Notes under the pieces: generated by a model | Seen by the model: the letters and a program-made list of their open reading frames with translations, nothing else | What the model was told of the DNA's origin: nothing | Databases searched by the model: none | Part shown: positions 55,248 through 64,000 of the stretch, piece by piece | Layout: each line of letters opens with the position of its first letter | How positions within the stretch are numbered: the first letter of the stretch is position 1 | Position numbers and translations under genes: made by a program | NCBI RefSeq assembly: GCF_018294505.1 | Contig: NC_057813.1 | Span: forward strand, 320,005,191 to 320,069,190 | Source: Triticum aestivum | Taxonomy: Eukaryota > Streptophyta > Magnoliopsida > Poales > Poaceae | Length of the DNA stretch: 64,000 nt | Reading direction: 5' to 3'

Positions 55248-56799
55248 TGAAAGAAAAAGTGCTCCCTAGGTGATTTTGGTAATTAACATCAACATATCTC
55301 TTGTTGGACTAATGGTTTTATCTAGTATGTTTCAGATAAGTTCGACAATGGCGTGGCAAGGACAAGAGGATGTGGAACCCCTTCAAAATGCTAGGGACAA
55401 ATATTGGCAAAAGCTCAAGACTCTTCATCTTTATTTTGGTGATCCAAGATCACATTGAGTCCATAGAAAGATAATACTATTAAAAGGGGATGAGGTGTTG
55501 CTTAATGGTTTGGTTGCTCAAATGCTTAGTGATATTACTCCAAAACCCTCATCCACTTTCTCCATCCAAATATGTCCAAACCCTAAACTCCAACTAGGCC
55601 CCACATATTTTTTCTACTTGGAGCCACCGAGTTCATATGACATAGCCACAACTAGAAACCCTAACAGTTCGGTCTCACCGATACGGGTCTCGGTCTCACC
55701 GATACGGGTCTCGGTCTCACCGAGTTATGCAATCGGTCTCACCGAGTTGGCTTGACAAAATCTCTGTTTCTTATTGCTTCACTTTGGTCTCACCAAGTTG
55801 ATGCAATCGGCACCACTGAGATGATGTTTGGCCTAAGCCCTAGCACCTCGGTCCCACCGAGTTGTTCCAGTCAGTCCCGCCGAGATTCCGAACATTCACA
55901 TTTTTGAACAGATCGGTGCCACCGAGTTTAACCATTCGGTCCCACCGAGATGAGTCAAATGTGTGTAACCATTGGATTTTGTGTGGAGGCTATATATACC
56001 CCTCCACCCCTTCTCCATTCTTGAGAGAGCCATCAGAACATGCCTACACTTCCACCATACATTTTTTGAGAGAGAACCACCTACTCATGTGTTGAGATCA
56101 AGATATTCCATCCCTACCATTTGAACCTTGATTTCTAGCCTTCCCCAAGTTGCTTTCCACTCAAATCACTCTGCCACTATACCAAATCTGAGAGAGAGTG
56201 TTGAGTGTTGGGGAGACTATCATTTAAAGCACAAGAGAAAGGAGTTCATCTTCAACACACCATCTATTACGTTTTGGGGAGTGGTGTCTCCTAGATTGGT
56301 TAGGTGTCGCTTGGGAGCCTCTGTCAAGATGTGGAGTTGAACCAAGAAGTTTTTAAGGTCAAGGAGATCGCCTACTTCATGAAGATCTACCCGAGTGAGG
56401 CAAGTCCTTCATGGGCGATGGCCATGGTGGGATAGACAAGGTTGCTTCTTCATGGACCCTTCGTGGGTGGAGCCCTTTGTGGACCCACACAGCCGTTACC
56501 CTTCGTGGGTTGAAGTCTCCATCAACGTGCACGTTTGATAGAACCACCTATCTGAACCACACTAAAAATCTCCGTGTCTCCATAAACTCCAATCCCATCC
56601 CTTTACTTTCATGCAACTTGCATGCTTTACTATTTTCCGCTGCATTTACTCTTGTCATGCTTGCTTGAAATGTATTGTGAATGCTTTAACTTGTGTTTAA
56701 CACAACCTTAACTTGAAGAAAATAAAAACTGCCAAATTTGCTTGTTAATGGTCTAATCACCCCCCTCGAGACCCCTCTTCTCGATCCTCTGACCTCTCT
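55248..56799 (+). repeat. 3' LTR of the Copia element (right end approximate)
   Basis: It starts TGAAAGAAAAAGTGCTCC directly after the polypurine tract. A TATA box (GGCTATATATACCCC) lies at 55987-56001. It ends in CCCCTCTTCTCGATCCTCTGA, which resembles the usual SIRE-type LTR tail before a primer site; no primer site follows, as expected for a 3' copy. The exact end is uncertain by about 10-20 bp, and I could not fix a TSD. Confidence 0.72.
55669..55745 (+). repeat. Array of short palindromic repeats in the Copia LTR
   Basis: TCGGTCTCACCGA occurs at 55669, 55690, 55711 and 55733 (spacing 21, 21, 22). Each unit is a hairpin, CTCGGT-CTC-ACCGAG in its best form. Degenerate copies (CTCGGTCCCACCGAG, ATCGGTGCCACCGAG, TTCGGTCCCACCGAG) continue to about 55950. 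Confidence 0.85.
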
Positions 56800-57497
56800 T
56801 GCCCCCGACAAATATAGCCCTTAAGGCACCATTTTGACTTAGGGATTTGTTTAGATTAAAGTTCTCCATTGCTGCAACTCATGTACTTTGTTTGTGTTCA
56901 ACGACCATACAAAGACGTCATAGAACCCCACTTCATTAGTAAAGATTTCCTCTTTGCAATATCCATATTGCAATATTAGTTTCTTGCTTGTTCTTCATTT
57001 GCTTTCAGGAAATAGACCCTCGTGGTCAGGTTGATCATGCTGCAGTGTGGTATATAACCTCTCGGAGTGGGTTTAGTGATTGGTAAGGCGCGACGTCCTC
57101 GCACATTCGTAGTCGGATTGTCAAAGTCTACTACACCAAAAATGATAGCCACCATCTCATTGAAAGACTGGACACCTTAGCCCCTATCAAGTGGTATCAG
57201 ATATCCAAGTTGCTCAATGATATTTTACCGGTTTTTCGTAGTCTAGATTGCATCTATTCTTCATACCTATAGTCCAAGAAAAACAAAAAAAATTAGGGTA
57301 AGTTCATCATATCTAAACCAATATAAGACTTTGCATAATCTTTTTAGTGTTTTTGCTATGTTGAACTGGCGGTTGCATCATCGTGTCGAGTTGTTGGTCT
57401 TAGCGTCTAGTCCCTTAGAGTTTCAAGTTATGTTAACAGGTTGTCACGCCGCTGTCTCACCATCATCATCACCGCCTCGTCACCATCGTTATCACCG
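56800..57497 (+). mobile_element. LTR end, primer site and leader of another LTR element
   Basis: The sequence ends an LTR at GCCCCTATCA (57189), followed by a Met-tRNA-like primer site TGGTATCAGA (57192-57201). The leader then runs through AAAAACAAAAAAAATTAGGG. The left end of the LTR is cut near 56800 by the Copia element. It has no recognisable coding content. Confidence 0.6.
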
Positions 57498-57548
57498 AAA
57501 ACGATAGCCACCATCTCATCGTAAGATGGGACACCTTTGCCCCTATCA
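57498..57548. repeat. Second copy of the LTR end
   Basis: GATAGCCACCATCTCAT and GGACACCTT.GCCCCTATCA repeat 57138-57189 with a few changes. The second copy is not followed by a primer site but by antisense protease sequence. Confidence 0.8.
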
Positions 57549-57708
57549 CGAACAATACGTGTTACCTTAACCTTGCCGTTGTTGTTGAACCATTTGATAT
57601 AGTAAGGATGCTGATGTGGTCTTGTGGTCAGTGACAGCTTCTCCACCATCTCCATGCTAGCCAAGTTGTTGCAGCTCCCTCCATCTATGATGATGCGAAT
57701 AGAACATT
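57549..57708 (-). pseudogene. Fragment of a Gypsy aspartic protease
   Basis: The minus strand reads CSIRIIIDGGSCNNLASMEM and VEKLSLTTRPHQHPYYIKWF, then NNNGKVKVTRIV. This is the active-site region (IDGGS) and flank of a Gypsy retropepsin. Its N-terminal side is cut by the CACTA terminus at 57709 and its C-terminal side by the LTR scrap at 57548. Only about 53 codons remain. Confidence 0.8.
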
Positions 57709-58129
57709 CACTACAAAAAACCACTTCCGTGATGATACGTGTTTGTCATAGTAGGTCACTTTTTTGTCATGCATGTACATCCATGACGATTTTATGACAG
57801 AATCAAGATAGTCATACATGTGCTGTTGTAGAAGTGTTCCATGACATTACCAGAATTATCATCACGAAAGTGTCCGCTTCCATGACGATAAATGTCGCGT
57901 CATGGAAGTGCTTTCGTCAAGGGTAACCGACACGTGGCATCCACCATAACGGGTCGCCGTTATGCTAATGGGTCCTAGTTTGGATCCGATAACCCGTTAA
58001 CAGCTCGGAGCAATGGTGATTTTCCACGTGTAAAATTTGCATTCGCCGATGATCCACGTGTCACCTCAACGTTGGGACAGATGTCAACCATCCAATGGAC
58101 AAGAATTGCCAATGAAACATTGCCACATG

Positions 58130-59050
58130 GGACGACCCAACAGAGGCCCATATAGGTTTAAAAGCCGGCCCAGGAACAGGCCCACAAGATTTCGTCAGAT
58201 CTAATGGGCCAGCCTGTTAACAGCCTAACATTTTCTGGACCAAATTATGGCCCACATCAGATACGGGCTGTTAAAGGACTACTATATCCTTGGCCAGTTT
58301 ACGGCCCATATCAGATCCGGCCCGTTAACAGCCTGCAATAGTTTGGGCCAAATTACGGTCTATACCTCATCTGGCCCGTTAATTGACTTTCATTTCTTGG
58401 GCCAAATTACGGCCCATAACAGATACGACCCTTTAACAATTACTGTGCCATCGGGCCCATTGGGGGCCTGATTTGCTCTTCGGCCTCTTAATGGCCTGTT
58501 TAACAGTTCAGCCCGATATTAGTTTCGGCCTGTCAGTGGCCCTATCAACATATGGGCCTCTTTCGGCCCGGTTTCACTTTCGGCCATTTAAAGGCCCGAG
58601 TTGCACCTGGGCCTAATTCTAGTGTGTAGCTAGTTTCAGCCTCTTAACGACCCATAGTCTTCGTGGATACATTCTAGCCCAAACTGCCCATCGGCCCATT
58701 AAAGGCCCTTGAGAGTGTTGGGCCTAATTTTGGCCTGTTATACATCTGGCTTGCTCCCCGCTCATCATGTAATTGGGTTAGCCAAGGCCCAAAAACATTT
58801 AAGCATGTTAATGGCCCATCACACAAATGGGCCAATAATGGGCTGATGTATATTACAACACCTGTCGGGCCGTGATTTGTTCACCACAGTTAAGACTCAA
58901 TCTAGTTCTCAACCTATTAGAAGCCTATTTAATTTTCCGGCCAAATTAAGGTAAGAGGTTTACACGACCTTTTAAAGGCACGAAACTAATAGTGGGCAAG
59001 ATTAAGACTAGGCCTAACTAATGGCCCAAGATGATTGTAGGCCCATGGTT
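58130..59050. repeat. Subterminal GGCCC/GTTAA repeat region of the CACTA element
   Basis: Variants of GGCCC, GGCCCGTTAA, ATTACGGCCCA and TTTCGGCC recur at short spacing on both strands. In CACTA elements such repeats are binding sites for the transposition proteins. Confidence 0.75.
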
Positions 59051-59391
59051 TGGCCCGTACTAGCGATTGGTGACCGACCAGTTTTAGTAGTGAAATTATT
59101 GTTTAATAAACCTGACCTATTGGCTCATTGCGCTCCGATCGAATATTACAACCTTTTCTCAGAGCGACGACGGCATAAACAACAAATAAATTACAACATC
59201 ATGACGAAGAATAAACCTAGACTATACAACAATGAAATTACAGCATATTACTTTCCCTGGGCATCAAAGTTCGCCACCAGTGATAATAAAGGGAAACCAG
59301 ACAGGAGATTCCATAAACTGGGTAGGTCACCACCAGTGGAAGTAAACATGCGACAAAATAATAGACAGAACCGACAACACTTCAACACAGT

Positions 59392-59798
59392 TCAAGAAAG
59401 GTTAGCCCAGCCCAGGAGCTGCAGCACAAGCAGCTTAGCAACCTGACGAGACTGCGCATGCTTGACGCTTATATCCACCAACTTAAGATGCATAACATCA
59501 ATAGACGTCCTATACTTATGGTAATCTTGCATAGAGATTGGAGTTCTAGTCGGATTTGAGCAGAAGCATGTCTTTCTGTTTGAATTTCAGACTGACGAAG
59601 TCGAACAGATTCAGGTGACGACTTCATCGAGCTTGTGTCACTGATTAAGTTCGACACTACATCAAGACATGACTTTGTGGTTGTATCCCTACCCTCAAGA
59701 TGTGTTGCCTTCTTCTCTGGAATATATGTTAGAGGGACAAACAATGGGTTGGTCTCACTATCATTGTGGCAGTTATTCCTAGCATCTGTGTTGTCACC
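59392..59798 (-). pseudogene. Last exon of a CACTA-associated protein
   Basis: On the minus strand CTCTTTCAG precedes GGTGACAACACAGATGC, a good acceptor. The exon encodes DTTTKSCLDVVSN and SSPESVRLRQSEIQTERHAS. A frameshift near 59525 moves to HKYRTSIDVMHLKLVDISVK and LLVLQLLGWANLS, ending at TGA 59392-59394. Position and composition suit the second CACTA protein (TNP1-like, DNA binding), but homology is not certain. Confidence 0.55.
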
Positions 59799-60153
59799 CT
59801 GAAAGAGAAACAAGTAGGTAGATAACAGGTTTTGCACATATAAGCATGAACGATGTCAATTCATCTCATTTCTTTGTCAGAAATACAGAGACACAATTTA
59901 AAATAGCATTAACATAATAGTCATTGTTCATAGTTAAGACGATAGAAAATGGCATTGTGCAGGAGCAGATAGCTTCACCATACCACTGGATTACAGATCA
60001 AGAACACAAGCATACATGTAGTGCCAAACAACGTATAAGAATGAATGGTGAGTGTACTGTCAATTTATACCATTTCATATTGGTAAATAAAAAGACATGA
60101 TTTAAATAAAATTAGTATAATATGGCATTGTTCATAGTTGAGACATAGCAGGT

Positions 60154-61036
60154 GTCAGATATCGGGTTCCGTCAAAACCCTCAAGGTTCGAACTGTGGGT
60201 TGCATCCGAAGATCTTCCCCCTACCGATCCACGTCCCAACGCCTCGCCGCAAATCTAGCTACACGATGAGCAACACAAGAGACACAAGGTTTATACTGGT
60301 TCGGGCCACCATTGTGGTGTAATACCCTAATCTAGTGTGTGGTGTGGTGGATTGCCTCATGGGCTGGTGATGAACATTACATAGGAAGAACAACCTCGCG
60401 AGGAGAGGTGTTCTTGTGGTGGTGTGCTTGAGGAGGAATCGATCCGTCTCTCTTGGCTCTAGATAAGATTCTAGCTTCCTTCTACTGTGGTGGCTATCTC
60501 TATTTATAGAGGCCCTAGTCCTCTTCCCAAATATTGAGCGGGAAGGGAGCCAACAACGAACATTTTGAAGGGGAACATCTAGTATAAGTTATCCTGACTA
60601 AAGTTGGTCTTCAGCTGCCAAAGGCATTGGCGATGCCACCGTCTTGGGCTCCACGGTGACCTCCGTCCTGCCGCCCTGCCGGTCTTGGTCTCGTTGCACC
60701 GAAATGGTAACCTTTGCTTGATGCCTTGGTACTCCGCGCCTGCGCTTGCCCCCTTTGCACCAAAGAGGAAACGAGGAGACTGCGCAGGCTGGCGCCCGCC
60801 TGGTCTCGATCGTCATGGCTTGCGTCATGACCACCTCGCGAGGTACCCCTGCCTTGATCTCTCAGCCTCCTCGCGAGCCTACCTGGTGAGGCCATTCCTG
60901 AGGAAGCCTTGCATCGTCCGCCCGCGAGGCTTGGCCCCTCGCAAGGGTCTTGAGCTTGGGTTGATGAAGACGGGCCATACTGGGCCTCTGCTTGAGCCAC
61001 GCCGCAGGCCGAAGGCAGGCAAGTCTGGGGACCCCC
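60154..61036 (-). repeat. LTR of an unnamed element inserted in the CACTA element, truncated
   Basis: It starts TGTCAGATATCGGGTTCCG. A TATA box on the minus strand (CTCTATAAATAGAG) at about 60496-60509 gives the orientation. GC-rich sequence with several CTCGCGAGG palindromes (60396, 60833, 60870) follows. A Fatima-like LTR cuts it at 61037. No coding sequence is recognised; the 167-codon frame at 60604-61107 crosses the junction and is spurious. Confidence 0.65.
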
Positions 61037-61504
61037 TGAAGGAGTCCTGGATTAAGGGGTCCTCGGACAGCCGGACTGTATACTTTGGTCGGACTGTTGG
61101 ACTATGAAGGTACAAGATTGAGGCCTTCGTACCGTGTCCGGATGGGACTCTCCTTTGCGTGGAAGACAAGCTTGGCAATTCGGATATGTAGATCTCCTTC
61201 TCTGTAGAATCTGTGTAACCCTAGCCCCCTCCAATGTCTATATAACCCGGAGGGTTTGGTCCGTAGGAGAACAACAATCATAATCATAGGCTAGCTTCTA
61301 GGGTTTAGTCTCTACGATCTCGTGGTAGATCAACTCTTGTAATACTCGTATCATCAAGATCAATCAAGCAGGAAGTAGGGTATTACCTCCATTGAGAGGG
61401 CCCGAACCTGGGTAAAACATCATGTCCCCTGTCTCCTGTTACCATTATCCTTAGACACACAGTTTGGGACCCCCTAACAAGATCCGCCTGTTTTGACACT
61501 GACA
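61037..61504 (+). repeat. 5' LTR of element G (468 bp)
   Basis: It runs TGAAGGAGTCCTGG to TTTTGACACTGACA. A TATATAA box is at 61239-61245, followed by GGGTTTAGTCTC. TTGGTGCTTTTAATGAGAG (61505-61523) is the primer site. Confidence 0.9.
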
Positions 61505-61551
61505 TTGGTGCTTTTAATGAGAGTTCCACTGTGCCGTCGCGATAAGGCTAG

Positions 61552-63990
61552 ATGGCTCCTTCAATCATCTTCAACGACGCGGTCCAAGGGGAGGTTTTCC
61601 TTCCCGGACAGATCTTCGTATTCGGCGGCTTCGCACTGCGCGCCAACTCGCTTGGCCATCTGGAGCAGATTGATAGCTACGCCCCTGGCCATCAGGTCAG
61701 GTTTGGAAGCTTGAACTATACTACCGACATCCGTGGAGACTTGATCTTCGACGGATTCGAGCCCATGTAAGGTGCGCCAAACGGTCACGACGAGCATGAC
61801 TTAGATCTGCCATCGGACAATGTTCGGGAGATTGCACCTGTTGCAGCCCCGGAAATCAATTTGAAGCAGATCGCGCCCTCCGAGGAGGGGTGGATGGACC
61901 CCGCCACGGAGGCCCCACACTCGTCGGCCTTGGAGCCAAACACTGACCCCACCTCCTACGAGGTCGGTATTGTCAAGATCCGAACCGCGTACGTCCGTGC
62001 TAATCGAATCTGATTGGGCACCGGTCATGGAGTTCACCTCCGCGAATATTTTTCAGCACTCGCCCTTTGGTGATGTGCTAAATTCATTAAGGTCTCTTTC
62101 CTTGTCTGGGGACTCTTGGCCGAACTATGTCCGGCTCGAGTGGGAAGCGAATGATGAAGAAATTCGTTCCCCACCCACCACCCACTTCATAGCCAATGTC
62201 GATGACTTAACCGACACGCTCGATTTCGACTCTGAAGACATCGACGTGTTTACGGCGATGCAGGAGAAGAACAGGAACCACCGCCCACTGGGCGCTGGAC
62301 TGCCACCTCATCATATGATATATATATATATATATATGGTGGACACACCAAAATAAGGCGATGGTGATGATGCAACGAAGGATAATCCCCTCGATAAGCC
62401 ACCAAAGTGACACCGTAGGTGCCGCTCTAAATCCCGCCACAGCAAAAACAGCGACAACAGCGCAAGAAAGAGTAATACCCCGGTCGAATCCAAAGGAAAC
62501 GACGACCCCATGGACCCAGCGATGGAGCAGGATGAGCCAGGGGACGAGCATAGTCCGGAGCCGACGTCAGATGACACCGATCCCGAGGGTAAAATTCATC
62601 AACCTGTAACCGGAGAGGAGAACAGTCCGGACGATGACACACTCATCATCCCAGAAAAACACTTGGAACAAGAGAACCTCCACAGAAGGCTTATTGCCAC
62701 TGCGAGGATCCTAAAGAAGCAGAAGCAAAGGCTTAAGGCTGCGTAGGACACTCTCAACCGTAGATGGAACAAAGTGCTTGACACTGAAGAGAAATACGTT
62801 GCGATCGCCACACAAAGAGCTATCCAAAGCGCAAGATGTTGGCCGAATTCGATGACGAGGCCATAGAGCCCATTCAGCCGAAAACAATCGATCAGCCGGA
62901 CCGACAACCCCGTGGTCGCGACAAGACGGCCAATGATGCCGCACACAAGTCAGCACACGATTTACGTGAGCTCCTGGACAAAAAATCCGGTATGGCCAGG
63001 TCCATCTATGGACCTAGGAAGCGCGCCCCGGCACAGGATCATAGCTACCAAAACGATCATATTGATTGAATACCAGCTAGGAATCAACAACCGTCGACAG
63101 CATGCCATGACACGTCCAAATACAGGGGTGCCGCACACCCCCTGTGCTTCACCGATGAGGTGCTGGACCATGAATTTCCGGAAGGATTTAAACCCATGAA
63201 TATAGATGCATACAACGGAACGACAGACCCTGGGGTCTAGATTGAGGACTTTATCCTCCACATCCATATGGCCCACGGAGATGATCTCCAAGCCATTAAA
63301 TACCTACCCCTCAAGTTAAAAGGACCATCTCGTCACTGGTTGAAAAGCCTCCTCGAAAACTCAATTGGAAGTCGGGAAGAACTTGAGGATGCTTTTAGGG
63401 CCAATTTTCAAGGGACCTATGTCCGACCTCGAGATGTAGACGACCTAAGTCACATAATTCAACAGCCCGGAGAGTCAGCCTGAAAACTTTGGAACAAATT
63501 TCTTACTAAGAAGAATCAAATCGTCGACTGCCCGGATGCCGAAGCCTTAGCGGCCTTCAAGCATAGTGTCCGGGACGAATGGCTTGCCAGACACCTCGGC
63601 CAAGAAAAGCCGAGGACAATGGCAGCCTTAACAAGCCTCATGACCCGCTTTAGCACGAGCGAGGACAGTTGGCTGGCCCATAGCGGCACCAGCGACCCAG
63701 GCACATCCGAAGTCAGAGATGGCAACGGGAAGCCGTGACGCAATAAAAACAAGCGTCAAAACAATGAAGACAACCCAGATAACACGACGGTCAACACCGG
63801 ATTCAGGGGCTCTTGACCCGGTCAACGGAAGAAGCCATTTAAGGGCAGTAGAGATGGACCGTCAAGCCTAAATAAGATTCTAGACAAGTTATGTCAGATT
63901 CATGGCACCCCCGTAAAACTTGCAAATCACACCCACAGAATGTGCTGGGTTTTCAAGTAGTCCGGCAAGCTAAATGCCGAACACAAGCGG
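61552..63990 (+). pseudogene. Gag of element G, degenerate
   Basis: The ATG at 61552 (MAPSIIFNDAVQGEVFLPGQ) opens the frame. FGGFALRANSLGHLEQ and APGHQVRFG follow, and the frame stops at 61768-61770. Later pieces hold the gag domain (EDFILHIHMAHGDD, LPLKLKGPSRHWL, FRANFQGTYVRPRD), AFKHSVRDEWLARHLGQ and a CHHC knuckle (CQIHGTP, ANHTHRMCWVF). Several stops (for example 63238-63240, 63481-63483) and a frame change near the TA repeat at 62319 break it. It matches gag of element D along its length. Confidence 0.8.
62319..62337. repeat. (TA)n microsatellite in gag of element G
   Basis: About nine TA units stand where element D has GATATATACATGG before the shared residues MVDTPK. The expansion lies within coding sequence and can shift the frame. 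Confidence 0.85.
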
Positions 63991-64000
63991 AGGGAGATTC

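Larger units (their letters stand above)
57709..60153 (-). mobile_element. CACTA DNA transposon (DTC), left part only
   Basis: CACTACAAAAAACCACTTCC at 57709 is a CACTA terminus. A subterminal region with repeated ATGACGAT/GTCATGGAAG units follows, then dozens of GGCCC-rich repeats (58130-59050), as in Triticeae CACTA elements (Jorge-like, from memory). A minus-strand exon follows further in. The other terminus is missing because an LTR cuts in at 60154. The transposase gene is not present. Confidence 0.82.
61037..64000 (+). mobile_element. Fatima-like Gypsy element, 5' part, element G
   Basis: The 5' LTR (61037-61504), primer site and gag are in the same order as in element D but on the + strand. 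The element runs off the window before protease. CCCCC at 61032-61036 should recur after its 3' LTR if the insertion is simple. Confidence 0.88.

Noticed and set aside
59075..59092. TTTTAGTAGTG as the right end of the CACTA element
   Set aside because: The 3 bp after it (AAA) do not match ATT at the left end, and CACTA-like coding sequence with a splice acceptor continues to the right.
60604..61107. 167-codon + strand ORF
   Set aside because: It crosses the junction between two LTRs at 61037, so it cannot be an evolved gene.

Overview
The window is a stretch of plant nuclear DNA made almost entirely of nested transposable elements. LTR families, a 3' Au SINE fragment, an Athila-type tRNA-Asp-like primer site and a CACTA element with the GGCCC-rich ends seen in wheat point to a Triticeae genome (wheat, Aegilops, barley or rye). 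I see no host protein gene, tRNA, rRNA, CRISPR array or bacterial feature. Family names are from memory and provisional. Structural calls (LTR pairs, target-site duplications or TSDs, primer sites, domains) are read from the sequence.

Layout. 1-7216: 3' part of a Tat-lineage Gypsy element (Fatima-like, + strand). It carries a spliced antisense extra ORF (aORF, Transposase_28 type) and an internal duplication. 7217-9512: 5' LTR and leader of another minus-strand LTR element. 9513-18109: minus-strand Fatima-like material arranged LTR / 375 bp / LTR / internal / LTR. The 10348-18109 unit keeps gag, protease and the antisense ORF but has lost RT, RNase H and integrase. 18110-20416 plus 34265-34454: one Gypsy LTR, hit first by an Au SINE fragment and split by a 13.8 kb Tekay-type chromovirus (20417-34259, TSD TTCAC). 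The chromovirus gag-pol is one reading frame with a single in-frame stop. 34455-35548: tail of an Athila-type LTR.

35549-39702 and 54410-about 56799: one decayed Copia element (SIRE/Maximus-like, + strand). It is split by an Athila-like element (39703-54404, TSD AGGAT), which is itself split by a second Athila-like element on the minus strand (44033-51072, TSD CATTG/CATAG). Neither Athila-like element has a recognisable polymerase; each carries a different orphan ORF. 56800-57708: LTR, leader and protease scraps of Gypsy elements. 57709-60153: left part of a CACTA transposon inserted in a protease reading frame. 60154-61036: LTR of another minus-strand element, cut by a + strand Fatima-like element (61037 to the window end) with a degenerate gag.

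How the parts work together: only the chromovirus looks recently active, with matching LTRs, a perfect TSD and one stop codon. The Athila-like and gag-PR-only Fatima-like units look non-autonomous and would need polymerase supplied by relatives. The points most worth following are the intron-containing antisense ORF of the Fatima-like elements, the duplication whose edge falls on one of its splice acceptors, and a stem-loop beside a polypurine-like motif shared by both Athila-like elements.
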